Made by a program: the position numbers and the translations under genes. From an uncultured Pseudomonadota bacterium (lineage in GTDB: Bacteria > Pseudomonadota > Gammaproteobacteria > Ga0077536), in NCBI GenBank assembly GCA_903825645.1, contig CAIKBL010000040.1:161584-225583 (forward strand): 64,000 nt of DNA. Direction: 5' to 3'. Of this stretch, positions 10,497 to 21,469 are shown in pieces. The notes under the pieces are model-generated. The model was not told where the DNA came from, did no database searches, and saw only the letters and a program-made list of their open reading frames with translations. Numbering within the stretch: the stretch's first letter is position 1; each line of letters begins with the position of its first letter.

Positions 10497-13400
10497 TCAG
10501 GACAACTGCGAAAGCAACCTACGTGCTTCGTCTTGTTGTCCTGCACTGCCATCAGCCACGACTTCATCCAGAATCGAGCGCGCACTGCTGCCGTCACCCA
10601 GTTCGATATAAGCCTTTGCCAGATTGAGTTTTGCATTGGTCTCTTCGAGCGGATCCGCGTAAGCGGTCTCCTCCCGTGTGCGCGGAAGAACCGTGGTTCG
10701 GGCCGAAACCTTCTCCGCTGCCCGCCTGAGCTCATCCGGATCGAGCGCAAGCGTATCGAATTGATCGAGATCGCCTGTTTCATCCAAGCCGAAATCAAGG
10801 TGGACCGACGGATCATTCAGCGCATGCCGCGTCAGATCGAGGCCGCTATTATCATCGTCATCCAGATCAAGCCCGGAGATGGACGCCTCCATCGAGCGGG
10901 TAATATCTTCGAGCGAAGCGTCGGTACGCCCCTCGGACGCCAAATTCTCGAACGTCGGTAACTCAAGTGTTTCATCAAGCCCGAAGCTGTTGAAGTCAGC
11001 GGTGTCTTCCAGCGCGAGATCAAATTCAAGTTCCGGCATTTGGTCGGCAACGAGATCAGTGGCTGGACGTTCTTCCTGCATAAGTGGCGGGGACGTTCTC
11101 CCGAGCGTCATGTCGAAGTCATCAATCGTGGTGTTGCGAACCGCTTGGCGTGGCGTCCCCGCCAACTGGCCCGCGATCGACAAGAAGTCTCGCCGGGGAG
11201 CACGCACGGTCGCATCAAGGCCTTCAATATCGAAATCTTCGCTGCCCGGTAGCTGCACGGTCAGCGCGTCAAGATCCGCCTTCGCGGGCGCATGATCCGG
11301 AAGAGCAAAGTCGCGGTGTCCGGACGGCGACGCGCTGGACACGTCCAGCACTTCATCAAACTCCCCTATGGCGCCCTCACTCGACGCCCCCGGAAAATCA
11401 AAAAGGCCATCCAGAGCCGCCTCTTCAGTGGTTGCTGTCAGATCGATAACATCATGATCAGCGTGCGGTTCTCCTGCCGTCAGGTCGAGCACCGAGGAAT
11501 CGAACGCAAGCGCCTCCGGCGCGTTACCCACGTCGAAGTCGAGCGTCGCCGTGTCCGCGGCGAGATCGTTTGAGAAACCGACCTGTGTCGAGATCAACGG
11601 CTCCTGTTGAGCCCCTTGCACCCCAGCCGGCGCGGAAGGGCCTGCCTCCCGCGTAATGTCCACGAAATCAGGCGCCTCAACCCTCTTTCCGACCAGTGGC
11701 TGTCCAGGAGAAAGCTCCGCCCACATGGCAGTCGCACTGGCCCATAACGGACTCAACTCTCCCACGGTCTGAAGCAGATCCCGAGCAGCGGTCTCGAAGG
11801 CCGGCCGGTTACCGGCCGCGTAAAATACTTCCAGAAGCCGTAGCTTAAATTTGGGCTCATTGGGCGCACTGGCGATGGCTTTGCGCACGAGCCCCTCTGC
11901 CTGCTCGAAGCGTTCGTAGGCCAGATAGACATTAACTTCTTCGAGCGGATCCTCCGCCGACGGCGCCGGCATTGCGAGTTCTTCAGCCGGTACCTGAAGC
12001 GTGCGATTGAACTGCTCGGGATCTGGCGCTCGCTTAGTCGGCTCGGGGATCGCTTCTGAATTTACGATCGCCGGAATCGCGGATTCAGACGTTGTCACCG
12101 GTGCGGGGGTAATCCCTGTTGATAACCCGGAGCGCCCACCGCCACGCAGACGATTCGCGAGTCCGACGCCCAGTCCTACTAACAGACTCAAGCCGATTGC
12201 AAGCAAGGTAAAGGCGCCTCCGGGCACCCTATCAGCCCACGATTCCGACGCTTGTGCGTCTGCCAATCCGGTCGGCCCTCCCCCCGCCGCCACCGGCGTT
12301 GCGGGCGCGACGGTTAGGACCGGCTTGACCTCACCTGCGGCGGGCGCGGTCGCAGGTCGCGACGCAGGCGTCCCCGCTTTACCAAGTTTCGCCTGTAACG
12401 CCGCGAGTTCCTGATCTTTGACCTGAACCTGCCGTTGAAGCAGATCAATAATCTGGTCGGCTTCTGTGAGCTTCGCTGCAAGCTCAGAATTTTCCTGCGT
12501 TTTGGTATCTTGGTCTTCCTTCACCAACGCCTCATCGAGGCTCCCCCCGGGTTGTCCACCCGGCGCCTTAGTCGCTTTGCCCGCTTCGGGCGCGGCAAGC
12601 TCGAGATGCGCATCCTTGGCCAGCGGCGGGGGACTAGGACGGGGCGTCGCCGACGGTAGCGCCGCGGCGGGAACATTTTTAGAGGGGGCAAGGAGCGCGT
12701 CCGCAACCGGCACTACCGCGGCGCCCTGCCGAGCCGCAAGCCAGCGTTGGTATTGTCGGTTCACTTCCTCTGCGGCGGCACCGGGCGCCAGGCGTGTTAG
12801 TTCAGCTTGGTTTGGCATCCGCAGCACTGCGCCACGTCGAAGTTGGTTCACATTCTGCTTCACGAACGCATCCGGATTCGTCCGCAACAGTGCCAACATC
12901 ACCTGCTGCACAGAAAGACTGCGTTGTGGCCGATGGGCCAGTGCCAATTTCCAAGCAGTGTCATTCGGCTGTACCGTCAACGTACCCTCTGCAGGTGCCG
13001 CAGCGGTTACGCTGGTTGCCGGTTGCGACGCCGTCGGCGCCTGAGATGGTAACGGTGCGGATGCCAGGCTCGGCGCCCGCACAGGCGGCGTCATCGCCGG
13101 TCGTTGACGATTTCGATCGTAGAGGGGAGGGTCCAGCAACGCCGTGTATTCACGGACCAATCGCCCCTTGGCCCAATCAATTTCCAGCAGAAAATTCAGG
13201 AAGGGCTCGCGGACCGCGTCTTTGGAGGTGATCCGCACGTAGTCGGCGCCGGACTCTGTCGAGACCACCTCAAACCGAAGACTGAGCAGTACCGCATCAC
13301 GCGCGATCCCCGCCCGCTCAAATTGCCCCCTATCGGCCAATTTGGCCGTCAACGCATCGAAATCGTTGCCGGTCGCACCCATGATTTCGACACGGGCCTC

Positions 13401-13511
13401 GAAGGGCTCGTTCAGCGCCGAATGGGTCTTCAGGTTTCCGAGGCCGAGTCCGAACGTTGCCGGACTCAACAGGGCCGTTAGGGCAACGGCGACGGCTTTC
13501 TTCCGCGGCAT
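10497..13511 (-). CDS. fimV: FimV/HubP-type polar organiser protein
   Basis: A 1004-residue envelope protein. It has an N-terminal signal peptide (about 1-22, MPRKKAVAVALTALLSPATF), a conserved FimV N-terminal domain, a peptidoglycan-binding LysM module (about 176-235, TVQPNDTAWKLALAH...), a coiled coil rich in Glu/Gln (about 345-375), and a single membrane span (about 428-450, GGAFTLLAIGLSLLVGLGVG). A long acidic cytoplasmic region rich in Asp/Glu/Leu ends in the C-terminal FimV motif (TNAKLNLAKAYIELGD, TPR-like). In Pseudomonas, FimV recruits type IV pilus and chemosensory proteins to the pole; in Vibrio, HubP organises polar proteins. No pilus genes are present here. Position between asd/leuB and truA is typical. 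Confidence 0.93.
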   Translation of the reverse strand: MPRKKAVAVALTALLSPATFGLGLGNLKTHSALNEPFEARVEIMGATGNDFDALTAKLADRGQFERAGIARDAVLLSLRFEVVSTESGADYVRITSKDAVREPFLNFLLEIDWAKGRLVREYTALLDPPLYDRNRQRPAMTPPVRAPSLASAPLPSQAPTASQPATSVTAAAPAEGTLTVQPNDTAWKLALAHRPQRSLSVQQVMLALLRTNPDAFVKQNVNQLRRGAVLRMPNQAELTRLAPGAAAEEVNRQYQRWLAARQGAAVVPVADALLAPSKNVPAAALPSATPRPSPPPLAKDAHLELAAPEAGKATKAPGGQPGGSLDEALVKEDQDTKTQENSELAAKLTEADQIIDLLQRQVQVKDQELAALQAKLGKAGTPASRPATAPAAGEVKPVLTVAPATPVAAGGGPTGLADAQASESWADRVPGGAFTLLAIGLSLLVGLGVGLANRLRGGGRSGLSTGITPAPVTTSESAIPAIVNSEAIPEPTKRAPDPEQFNRTLQVPAEELAMPAPSAEDPLEEVNVYLAYERFEQAEGLVRKAIASAPNEPKFKLRLLEVFYAAGNRPAFETAARDLLQTVGELSPLWASATAMWAELSPGQPLVGKRVEAPDFVDITREAGPSAPAGVQGAQQEPLISTQVGFSNDLAADTATLDFDVGNAPEALAFDSSVLDLTAGEPHADHDVIDLTATTEEAALDGLFDFPGASSEGAIGEFDEVLDVSSASPSGHRDFALPDHAPAKADLDALTVQLPGSEDFDIEGLDATVRAPRRDFLSIAGQLAGTPRQAVRNTTIDDFDMTLGRTSPPLMQEERPATDLVADQMPELEFDLALEDTADFNSFGLDETLELPTFENLASEGRTDASLEDITRSMEASISGLDLDDDDNSGLDLTRHALNDPSVHLDFGLDETGDLDQFDTLALDPDELRRAAEKVSARTTVLPRTREETAYADPLEETNAKLNLAKAYIELGDGSSARSILDEVVADGSAGQQDEARRLLSQLS

Positions 13512-13651
13512 GCTGCGCTTCCTTAATCGAGCGTCGCTGAGTGGATTAGCCCACAGGCATACAGACAGGCCACCCAGCGTCGTTCCGCACTGACTGATGG
13601 GGACCCTAGCAACCTACGAACAGACTTTATAATTCATGAATAACTATAAGC

Positions 13652-14674
13652 TTACCAATGGCTTTTTACCAACATTTCTGCAATTTGAACACTGTTCAGC
13701 GCCGCACCTTTTCGCACGTTGTCAGCGACCACCCAGAGATTCAGCCCACGCGGATGGGAGATATCCTCCCGAATCCGTCCGACAAATACGGCATCGGCGT
13801 GCGCCGCGTCAGTGACCGCGGTCGGGTAGCTACCCTCGCGGCGCTCATCGATTACCGTAATCCCAGGGCCTTTCTGCAACAGGACTCGCGCTTGTTCAGC
13901 TGTAATTTTATCGCGGGTCTCAATATGGATCGCTTCCGAATGCCCGAAAAACACCGGCACCCTCACCGTTGTCGGATTCACCATAATACCCGCATCACCC
14001 ATGATTTTCCGAGTCTCCCACACCATTTTCATTTCTTCTTTGGTGTAGCCATTATCCTGAAAAACATCAATTTGTGGCAGGCAGTTGAACGCAATCTGCT
14101 TCGGATAGACTTTCGCCTCGATGGGCTGACCATTGAGCAGTGCGGCGGTTTGTCCGGCCAATTCTTCAATGGCTTCCTTGCCAGTGCCGGACACCGCCTG
14201 ATAGGTGCAGACATTGATCCGTTCGATGCCGACCGCATCGTAAATTGGTTTTAGCGCCACTAACATTTGAATGGTGGAGCAGTTCGGATTGGCGATAATG
14301 CCACGGTTCCGATAATGAGCAATATCCGTGGGATTGACCTCCGGCACCACCAATGGAATATCGTCTACGTAACGGAATTCCGAGGTGTTATCAATCACGA
14401 CGCAGCCGGCGGCCGCCGCCCGCGGTGCGTAAATCCGGGAGACGGCAGCACCGGGGGAGAACAAACCAATCTGCACCTGACCAAAATCAAACGTATCCAG
14501 ATCCTGGACCGCCAAATGCGTCTTATTAAATGGGAGTCGGTTCCCGGCTGAGCGGGCGCTTGCAACGGCAAACACCTTGTCGAACGGAAATCGGCGCTCC
14601 TCTAGGATGGATAGCATTGCTTCACCGACCGCGCCGGTCGCGCCGACCACTGCTACATTGAACTTCTTGGCCAT
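13652..14674 (-). CDS. asd: Aspartate-semialdehyde dehydrogenase
   Basis: A 340-residue NADPH-dependent enzyme making aspartate semialdehyde from aspartyl phosphate, the branch point to lysine, threonine and methionine. The nucleotide loop is VVGATGAVGEAML and the catalytic cysteine is C132 in NPNCSTIQM. The acid/base His lies in the RVPVFFGHSEAIH segment. It provides substrate for the diaminopimelate enzymes DapB, DapC and DapD encoded elsewhere in this window. It sits between leuB and fimV as in Pseudomonas. Confidence 0.96.
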   Translation of the reverse strand: MAKKFNVAVVGATGAVGEAMLSILEERRFPFDKVFAVASARSAGNRLPFNKTHLAVQDLDTFDFGQVQIGLFSPGAAVSRIYAPRAAAAGCVVIDNTSEFRYVDDIPLVVPEVNPTDIAHYRNRGIIANPNCSTIQMLVALKPIYDAVGIERINVCTYQAVSGTGKEAIEELAGQTAALLNGQPIEAKVYPKQIAFNCLPQIDVFQDNGYTKEEMKMVWETRKIMGDAGIMVNPTTVRVPVFFGHSEAIHIETRDKITAEQARVLLQKGPGITVIDERREGSYPTAVTDAAHADAVFVGRIREDISHPRGLNLWVVADNVRKGAALNSVQIAEMLVKSHW

Positions 14675-14703
14675 ATGACTACTCGATCAGTAAATTTTTG
14701 GGG

Positions 14704-15780
14704 TCAACGCAGCGCTTCAACGACTTTGCGTCCCATCTCACGCGTGCCGATGATCTGGGTTCCTGGGGCCTGAATGTCGGCCGTGCGGAAACCCGTCGCC
14801 AGCACCGTCTCTACGGCCTGCTCGATACGTGTGGCCTGTGCGACTTCATCCAGCGAATACCGCAACATCATCGCAACGGATAGGATGGTGGCGAGCGGAT
14901 TGGCCATGTCCTTGCCCGCAATATCAGGGGCAGACCCGTGAATGGGTTCAAACATACCCTTGCTGGTGGCATTCAGCGAAGCGGAGGGCAACATGCCGAT
15001 AGAGCCCGTCAGCATCGATGCCAGATCCGAAAGAATGTCACCAAACAAGTTAGTCGTAACGATAACATCGAATTGTTTAGGAGCCCGGACGAGCTGCATC
15101 GCCGCGTTGTCGACATACATATGCGACAAGGCCACGTCAGGATATTCAAGCCCGACATCACTCACGATTTCACGCCAGAATTCGGTCGCCTCGAGTACAT
15201 TGGCCTTATCGACCGAGCATAATTTCCGGGTTCGTAACCGCGCGATGCGAAAGGCGGAATGCGCAATGCGCCGAATTTCCGATTCGGTATACACCAAGGT
15301 ATTGAAGCCGTAGCGCTCCCCCTCCGCGTTGACCGCGATGCCGCGCGGCTTACCGAAGTAAATATCGCCCGTCAGCTCACGCACCAGCATTAGATCGAGC
15401 CCATCGACGACCTCGGGCTTAAGGGTGGAGGCCGCTGCTAGAACAGGGAAAAGCACTGCTGGGCGCAGATTGCAAAACAACTCTAGGCTAGACCGCAGCC
15501 GCAGAAGGCCGCGTTCTGGACGCTGCTCGCGCGCAATTTTTTCCCATTTCGGGCCGCCAACGGCACCCAACAGAATCGCGTCGGCGGCTTCAGCCAAACG
15601 TTGCGTATCAGCCGGCAGCGGATCCCCGGTCGCGTCGATGCCCGCGCCGCCCATCAGACCGGGCTCCATCTCCACGGCCAACCCGAACCTGCTTTGCAAC
15701 GCCAACAACACGTCGCGCGCGGCGCCGACGATTTCTGGACCGATGCCGTCACCCGCCAGCATGAGAATTTTGTGAGTCAT
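14704..15780 (-). CDS. leuB: 3-isopropylmalate dehydrogenase
   Basis: A 358-residue NAD-dependent oxidative decarboxylase of leucine synthesis. [19 protein letters not shown] is the typical N-terminus. The Tyr/Lys catalytic and metal residues are in [18 protein letters not shown] and [33 protein letters not shown] is the C-terminal signature. leuC and leuD, usually just upstream, are not next to it; the upstream neighbour is the divergent dapC. It is probably cotranscribed with asd, which starts 29 bases downstream. Confidence 0.96.
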   Translation of the reverse strand: MTHKILMLAGDGIGPEIVGAARDVLLALQSRFGLAVEMEPGLMGGAGIDATGDPLPADTQRLAEAADAILLGAVGGPKWEKIAREQRPERGLLRLRSSLELFCNLRPAVLFPVLAAASTLKPEVVDGLDLMLVRELTGDIYFGKPRGIAVNAEGERYGFNTLVYTESEIRRIAHSAFRIARLRTRKLCSVDKANVLEATEFWREIVSDVGLEYPDVALSHMYVDNAAMQLVRAPKQFDVIVTTNLFGDILSDLASMLTGSIGMLPSASLNATSKGMFEPIHGSAPDIAGKDMANPLATILSVAMMLRYSLDEVAQATRIEQAVETVLATGFRTADIQAPGTQIIGTREMGRKVVEALR

Positions 15781-15917
15781 GACACGAATCCCGCGTGGCC
15801 GAAAAAAATGGGGGCAAAGGATACCGTAATCATATGTGAGACGATACCGATGCCGCTCGGCACGGCTTTCCCTATACTAGCCGCCCGCATCACTTAGCGA
15901 CCATTGCCGAAAATCCC

Positions 15918-17117
15918 ATGAATCCTGGCTTTCAGAAACTAGAACCTTATCCTTTCGAGCGCATGGCGACGTTGCGCCGCGACCTAAAAGAGGTGAGCGG
16001 GCTGACGCCTATTAATCTGTCTATTGGGGAGCCACAGCACCCGACCCCGCAATTTATCCATGCCGCGTTGACCGCCGCGCTACCCACCACATCGAAATAC
16101 CCGGCCACCAAGGGCGGCGAGGAAATCAGGCAGACCATCGCACGGTGGCTCGCACATCGCTTCGGTATGCCGGTGTCTGCGGTAGACCCTGAACGCATGG
16201 TTTTACCCGTCAACGGGACACGCGAGGCCCTGTTTGCTATTGCACAGACGCTCGTGCCGCGAGACTCTCGGCGCAATCGCGTACTCATGCCCAATCCTTT
16301 CTACCAAATCTATGAGGGGGCGGCTTTCTTAGCCGGCGCCGAGCCCTACTTCATGCCCTGTCCGGCGGCGCAGGGCTTTTTACCAGATTTCAGGGCGATT
16401 CCGACGGCCATCCTTGACCGGTGTGCCTTCATGTACATCTGCTCCCCCGCGAACCCCGCCGGGACGGTCATTTCGCTCGAAAGCTTGCGGGACCTGCTGA
16501 CACTGGCTGATCGGCACGATTTCGTCGTGGTTGCGGATGAATGCTATTCGGAGCTCTTTTTTGATGAGGCTGCCCCGCCCCCGGGTCTACTGCAGGCCGC
16601 ATGGTTGAATGGTCGAACCGATTTCAGTCGCTGCCTCGTCATGCACAGTTTGTCCAAGCGTTCTAATGCGCCTGGATTACGTTCCGGCTTTGTGGCGGGC
16701 GATCCGCGTCTTATCGACGCGTTTCTCCGATATCGGACCTATCACGGCTCTGCAATGCCGCTGCACGTGCAGGCTGCGAGCGTGGCGGCCTGGAATGATG
16801 AAACCCATGTGCGGGAAAATCGTACCCGCTACCGCGAAAAATTTCAGTCGGTCAGTCAGATCCTAAGGGAGTGCGTTAACGTGACGATACCGGCCGGTGG
16901 TTTTTACCTGTGGCCGGAATTTCCGCTTGACGACATCGCACTGTGTGGACGGCTGATTGCCGAGGCCAACGTCACCACACTCCCCGGTCAATTTCTCTCT
17001 CGGACAGTGAATGGTCATAACCCCGGCCGCCAGCGTCTGCGCATTGCGCTGGTCGCCGATCATGCCGACTGCGTGGACGCGGCCCTGCGTATCCGCGATG
17101 TCGTCCGCAAACTTTGA
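15918..17117 (+). CDS. dapC: Succinyldiaminopimelate transaminase
   Basis: A 399-residue class I/II aminotransferase that converts N-succinyl-2-amino-6-ketopimelate to N-succinyl-LL-diaminopimelate. The PLP lysine is in VMHSLSKRSNAPGLRSGF, and ADECYSELFF plus SPANPAGTV are class I motifs. DapC assignment rests on the N-terminal LEPYPFERMATLR and GEPQHPTPQFI motifs and on dapD following 12 bases downstream, as in Bordetella and Pseudomonas. The divergent gap to leuB contains TATACT (15873-15878), a possible -10 element, with no good -35 match. A related aminotransferase specificity is possible but less likely in this context. Confidence 0.92.
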   Translation: MNPGFQKLEPYPFERMATLRRDLKEVSGLTPINLSIGEPQHPTPQFIHAALTAALPTTSKYPATKGGEEIRQTIARWLAHRFGMPVSAVDPERMVLPVNGTREALFAIAQTLVPRDSRRNRVLMPNPFYQIYEGAAFLAGAEPYFMPCPAAQGFLPDFRAIPTAILDRCAFMYICSPANPAGTVISLESLRDLLTLADRHDFVVVADECYSELFFDEAAPPPGLLQAAWLNGRTDFSRCLVMHSLSKRSNAPGLRSGFVAGDPRLIDAFLRYRTYHGSAMPLHVQAASVAAWNDETHVRENRTRYREKFQSVSQILRECVNVTIPAGGFYLWPEFPLDDIALCGRLIAEANVTTLPGQFLSRTVNGHNPGRQRLRIALVADHADCVDAALRIRDVVRKL

Positions 17118-17129
17118 ATAGGAGTGCTC

Positions 17130-17954
17130 ATGGAAGCCTTAGCCGCTGTCATCAATGACGCCTTCGAGCGTCGCGCCGAAATCACCCCAGCCAGCCCGGC
17201 CCCCGCAGAGCGCGCCGCGGTCGAGGAAACCTTGAACCGACTCGACGCAGGGACGCTACGGGTCGCAGAGCCACGCGCCGATGGGGGCTGGCACGTCAAC
17301 GAATGGGCAAAAAAAGCGGTCCTGCTGTCCTTTCGTCTGTATGACAACGCGGTAATGGACGCCGGACATACGCGTTATTTTGACAAGGTCCCGCTCAAGT
17401 TTGCACAGACGACTGATGCCGAATTCCGCGCGATTGGCGCCCGTGTCGTACCACCGGCCACTGTTCGGCGAGGGACTTTTATCGCCAGCGGCGTCATCCT
17501 GATGCCAAGCTATGTCAACATCGGTGCCTATGTGGACAGCGGCACCATGGTAGACACCTGGGCGACCGTCGGGTCTTGCGCGCAAATCGGCAAAAACGTG
17601 CACCTTTCAGGAGGCGTTGGCATCGGCGGCGTGCTTGAACCGTTGCAGGCATCGCCGACCATCATCGAAGACAACTGTTTTATTGGTGCCCGATCAGAGA
17701 TCGTGGAGGGGGTCATCGTTGGCGAGGGCGCGGTCATTTCGATGGGCGTTTATATCGGTCAAAGCACAAAAATCTATGACCGCTCGACGGGCGAAGTCTC
17801 TTACGGCTATGTGCCGCCAGGCTCAGTCGTGGTTGCCGGTAACCTACCCGCCGCGGACGGCACCCATAGCCTCTATTGCGCCGTTATCGTCAAAAAAGTG
17901 GATGCTAAAACGCGTGCAAAAGTAGGGATTAACGAGTTACTGCGAAATATCTGA
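17130..17954 (+). CDS. dapD: Tetrahydrodipicolinate N-succinyltransferase
   Basis: A 274-residue trimeric left-handed beta-helix acyltransferase that succinylates tetrahydrodipicolinate in the lysine/peptidoglycan precursor pathway. Hexapeptide repeats run through the middle ([52 protein letters not shown]). The ATG at 17130 has AGGAG five bases upstream. An in-frame GTG at 17124 overlaps that site and is unlikely. It acts just before DapC, and the two genes form an operon. Confidence 0.96.
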   Translation: MEALAAVINDAFERRAEITPASPAPAERAAVEETLNRLDAGTLRVAEPRADGGWHVNEWAKKAVLLSFRLYDNAVMDAGHTRYFDKVPLKFAQTTDAEFRAIGARVVPPATVRRGTFIASGVILMPSYVNIGAYVDSGTMVDTWATVGSCAQIGKNVHLSGGVGIGGVLEPLQASPTIIEDNCFIGARSEIVEGVIVGEGAVISMGVYIGQSTKIYDRSTGEVSYGYVPPGSVVVAGNLPAADGTHSLYCAVIVKKVDAKTRAKVGINELLRNI

Positions 17955-17957
17955 GTT

Positions 17958-18008
17958 CCGCCGAGGGCAAGCCGGCGGTCCACACTGCGCAGCCGCTCAA
18001 GCTGCGCA
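17958..18008. terminator. Paired stem-loops between convergent dapD and glmM
   Basis: Two GC-rich hairpins lie between the convergent ends of dapD and glmM. One has CCGCCG/CGGCGG arms (17958-17978). The other has TGCGCAG/CTGCGCA arms (17986-18008) and spans the glmM stop codon. Neither is followed by a T-run, so this is a possible bidirectional stop or 3'-end-protecting structure and not a classic intrinsic terminator. Confidence 0.35.
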
Positions 18009-19376
18009 GGAGCGGCTATCGCTCGCGTTCACGACATCGCGGACAACGTCCGCAAGCCGGCGGACGACATCATCGATTAGTGCCGCATCATGCCCCTCAG
18101 CCATAACGCGAACCAATGGCTCGGTACCGGACGGACGTAGCAGCAACCGACCGCGTTCGCCCAGCCTGAGCTCCGCATCCTGGATAGCCTGTTTAACCAG
18201 CGGATGCTTCATCACGTCCTGTTTGGACGACATCCGGACATTGACCAGTCGCTGCGGCAATTTCGACATGCCGCGTTTCAATGTCGCAAGCGTCTGTCCG
18301 CCCCGAATCATTGCCTCAAGAACCTGTAGCCCAGAGATAATGCCGTCGCCGGTCGTGGTGAGGTCGAGGCAAATGATGTGTCCAGAAGATTCCCCACCTA
18401 CCGTCCAACCGTGTTGGTTGAGGATCTCCAGAATGTAGCGATCTCCGACATTCGCGCGTCTAAGCTCAAGGCCAATCCCGCGCAACGCAAGCTCAAGTCC
18501 CAGATTGCTCATGTGCGTCCCTACCACCGCACCACGCAGACGCCCTAGCTGCTGGCGATGCCGAGCGATGATGAACGTCAGCTCGTCACCATCAACCACC
18601 TCGCCGTCTGCATCAACCATGATCAACCGATCGCCATCACCGTCGAGCGCAATGCCGGCATCTGCGCCTACGTCCAAGACGTGACGTTGAAGCGCCGCAG
18701 GTGCAGTTGCCCCGACGTCTGCATTGATGTTGAAGCCGTCCGGCTTGTTGCCAATGACCGTCACTTCTGCGCCCAGCTCTTCAAGTACTGCTGGCGCCAC
18801 GTGATAAGTCGCACCATGGGCGCAATCGACCGCGATTTTGAGACCACTGAGATCGACGCCCGTACTAAGCGTGCTCTTGCAGAACTCGATGTACCGACCC
18901 GCTGCGTCCATCACACGATGGGCTTTGCCGAGCTCACGGGACATCACGGTCGTGAACGGCCTGTCGAGCTCGGCCTCTATTTCAGCCTCCACCTCATCCG
19001 GAAGTTTTTGACCAGTAGCATCGAAAAACTTAATCCCGTTATCTTCGAATCCATTGTGGGAGGCACTGATTACAATCCCGGCTTGCGCATGAAACGTGCG
19101 CGTAAGATAGGCGATGCCCGGAGTCGGCATAGGACCCAGCAGATGAATATCGACGCCGGCCGCGGAAAGTCCCGCTTCCAGCGCCGACTCGAACATATAG
19201 CCCGAAACACGGGTGTCCTTGCCGATCAGTACTTTAGGCTTTGACAGTACGCCACGCGCCAACACACGCCCAGCGGCCCAACCGAGTTTCATCACGAAAT
19301 CGGGCGTGATCGGGGGCTCACCCACCGTGCCACGAATACCGTCGGTGCCAAAATATTTCCGGGTCGATTTCGCCAT
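17997..19376 (-). CDS. glmM: Phosphoglucosamine mutase
   Basis: A 459-residue alpha-D-phosphohexomutase converting glucosamine-6-phosphate to glucosamine-1-phosphate for peptidoglycan and lipopolysaccharide. The start [20 protein letters not shown] is diagnostic. The phosphorylated serine is S104 in GIVISASHN, the Mg loop is ALDGDGDRL, and the phosphate-binding loop is [16 protein letters not shown] lies seven bases before the ATG. It follows ftsH after about 105 bases. In E. coli folP lies between them and is absent here. Confidence 0.97.
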   Translation of the reverse strand: MAKSTRKYFGTDGIRGTVGEPPITPDFVMKLGWAAGRVLARGVLSKPKVLIGKDTRVSGYMFESALEAGLSAAGVDIHLLGPMPTPGIAYLTRTFHAQAGIVISASHNGFEDNGIKFFDATGQKLPDEVEAEIEAELDRPFTTVMSRELGKAHRVMDAAGRYIEFCKSTLSTGVDLSGLKIAVDCAHGATYHVAPAVLEELGAEVTVIGNKPDGFNINADVGATAPAALQRHVLDVGADAGIALDGDGDRLIMVDADGEVVDGDELTFIIARHRQQLGRLRGAVVGTHMSNLGLELALRGIGLELRRANVGDRYILEILNQHGWTVGGESSGHIICLDLTTTGDGIISGLQVLEAMIRGGQTLATLKRGMSKLPQRLVNVRMSSKQDVMKHPLVKQAIQDAELRLGERGRLLLRPSGTEPLVRVMAEGHDAALIDDVVRRLADVVRDVVNASDSRSCAA

Positions 19377-19482
19377 CAGGAGATCCTTGAAGGTGAGCGG
19401 TCAAACAAGCTGCGGCGGCATCGAAATGCTCCCCGAAAATATCTATCGGCGAGCCTCCGCTTGGCCTTGAGTGAGCCACGCC

Positions 19483-21408
19483 TCAGCTCTGACTAGCCGC
19501 AGGTCCCCCAATCGAAGCTTCCGCCGCCACGTCCTTCGCTGCGCTGGCCGCTTTAGCCGTACCGTCGCGATCTTCATCGTCCCAATCATGCGGCACACGC
19601 GGCACACGCCCGGCCATAATGTCGTCTATCTGTTCACTGTCGAGCGTCTCGTATTTGATTAAGGCTTCAGACATCAGATGTAATTTGCCCAGATTAGTTT
19701 CCAAAATCTGACGCGCCCGCGCGTAGTTGCGATCGACTATCTTGCGAACTTCCTCATCGATCACATGCGCCGTGCTATCGGACACCATCTTGTGCTGCGT
19801 AATTGAATGCCCCAGAAAGACTTCCCCCTCGTCATCGCTGTACGTCATCGGACCGAGCCGGTCGGACAGTCCCCATCGGGTGACCATATTGCGTGCGATA
19901 TCCGTCACCCGCTCGATGTCATTGGACGCCCCGGTCGTAACCGAGTCCTTACCAAAGACGATTTCTTCCGCGAGGCGCCCACCGAAGAGGCTCGCGATCG
20001 AACTCTCGAGCCGCTCCTTGCTGTAACTAAGCCGATCTTCTTCAGGTAAAAACATGGTAACGCCAAGCGCTCGCCCACGCGGAATGATGGACACCTTATA
20101 GACCGGATCGTGGACCGGCAGGCTGCGCCCCACTATCGCATGCCCCGCTTCGTGGTAGGCCGTCAGCTTCTTTTCGGACTCACTCATGACCATTGAGCGG
20201 CGCTCCGCACCCATCATGATCTTGTCTTTGGCTTTCTCGAATTCTTCCATCTCCACCAATCGCTTGTTGCCACGTGCTGCAAATAGCGCAGCCTCATTGA
20301 CCAAATTGGCCAAATCGGCGCCCGAGAAACCCGGTGTTCCCCGGGCGAGGATCCCTGGTTTGACGTTGTCTGAGATAGGCACTTTTCGCATGTGCACTTT
20401 CAAGATCTGCTCGCGGCCCCGCACATCCGGCAACGGCACAACTACTTGGCGATCAAACCGCCCCGGTCGCAGCAACGCCGGATCAAGCACGTCGGGACGG
20501 TTTGTCGCCGCGATGACGATAACCCCTTCATTGCCCTCGAAACCGTCCATCTCGACCAGTAACTGGTTAAGGGTCTGCTCGCGTTCATCATGTCCACCAC
20601 CCAACCCGGCGCCGCGGTGGCGACCGACGGCGTCGATTTCATCGATGAAAATGATGCAGGGGGCATGTTTCTTGGCCTGTTCGAACATGTCTCTGACACG
20701 CGAGGCGCCCACGCCGACAAACATTTCGACGAAATCAGAGCCCGAAATAGTGAAAAAGGGCACCTTTGCTTCACCGGCAATGGCCTTGGCTAACAGGGTC
20801 TTCCCCGTTCCGGGCGGTCCCACCATCAGGACCCCACGTGGAATTTTGCCACCGAGTTTCTGGAATTTGCCCGGATCACGCAAGAAATCGACAAGTTCCC
20901 CGACTTCTTCCTTGGCCTCATCAACGCCAGCGACATCGTTAAACGTAATCCTGACCTGATCTTCGCCCAGCATACGTGCCCGACTCTTGCCAAACGAAAG
21001 CGCACCGCGCCCGCCGCCACCACCCTGCATCTGGCGCATGAGATAAATCCACACCGCGATAAGCAGCAGGAAGGGGAACCAGGAAATAAAAATTTGCATC
21101 AGGAGACCCTGACGCTCCGGCGGATTGGCTTGAATACGGACGTTATTGTCGAGCAGAAGACCAATCAGCGGCGCATTGTCAGACTCCGGACTGTAGGAGA
21201 AAAGCTTCGATCCATCCCGTAATTCGATTTCGATCGTTGGGCCATCCAGAACCGCCTTAGCTACTTGACCGCTCTTCACCGACGCAATGAAATCGGAGTA
21301 ATCAAGTGGGCGTGTAACCCCGTGATGAGGCGCGAAATTCTGGAATACCAACATGAGCACCAAAGCGATTACAGCCCACAAGGCGAGGTTTCTTGCCATT
21401 TTCTCCAT
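19483..21408 (-). CDS. ftsH: ATP-dependent zinc metalloprotease FtsH
   Basis: A 641-residue inner-membrane AAA+ protease degrading sigma-32, LpxC and damaged membrane proteins in other bacteria. It has two membrane segments (about 8-26 and 105-124) flanking a periplasmic domain. The AAA module has Walker A GPPGTGKT (about 200) and Walker [12 protein letters not shown], with a second-region-of-homology motif [19 protein letters not shown]. The zinc site is HEAGH in [12 protein letters not shown]. The C-terminus is Ala/Ser-rich. It follows rlmE, as in most proteobacteria. Confidence 0.97.
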   Translation of the reverse strand: MEKMARNLALWAVIALVLMLVFQNFAPHHGVTRPLDYSDFIASVKSGQVAKAVLDGPTIEIELRDGSKLFSYSPESDNAPLIGLLLDNNVRIQANPPERQGLLMQIFISWFPFLLLIAVWIYLMRQMQGGGGGRGALSFGKSRARMLGEDQVRITFNDVAGVDEAKEEVGELVDFLRDPGKFQKLGGKIPRGVLMVGPPGTGKTLLAKAIAGEAKVPFFTISGSDFVEMFVGVGASRVRDMFEQAKKHAPCIIFIDEIDAVGRHRGAGLGGGHDEREQTLNQLLVEMDGFEGNEGVIVIAATNRPDVLDPALLRPGRFDRQVVVPLPDVRGREQILKVHMRKVPISDNVKPGILARGTPGFSGADLANLVNEAALFAARGNKRLVEMEEFEKAKDKIMMGAERRSMVMSESEKKLTAYHEAGHAIVGRSLPVHDPVYKVSIIPRGRALGVTMFLPEEDRLSYSKERLESSIASLFGGRLAEEIVFGKDSVTTGASNDIERVTDIARNMVTRWGLSDRLGPMTYSDDEGEVFLGHSITQHKMVSDSTAHVIDEEVRKIVDRNYARARQILETNLGKLHLMSEALIKYETLDSEQIDDIMAGRVPRVPHDWDDEDRDGTAKAASAAKDVAAEASIGGPAASQS

Positions 21409-21469
21409 ATCCTTTCGTTGCTGGCCTGGCGCCAGTGCCGGGCACGGACCGCTTGAACGGTCACGGGAA

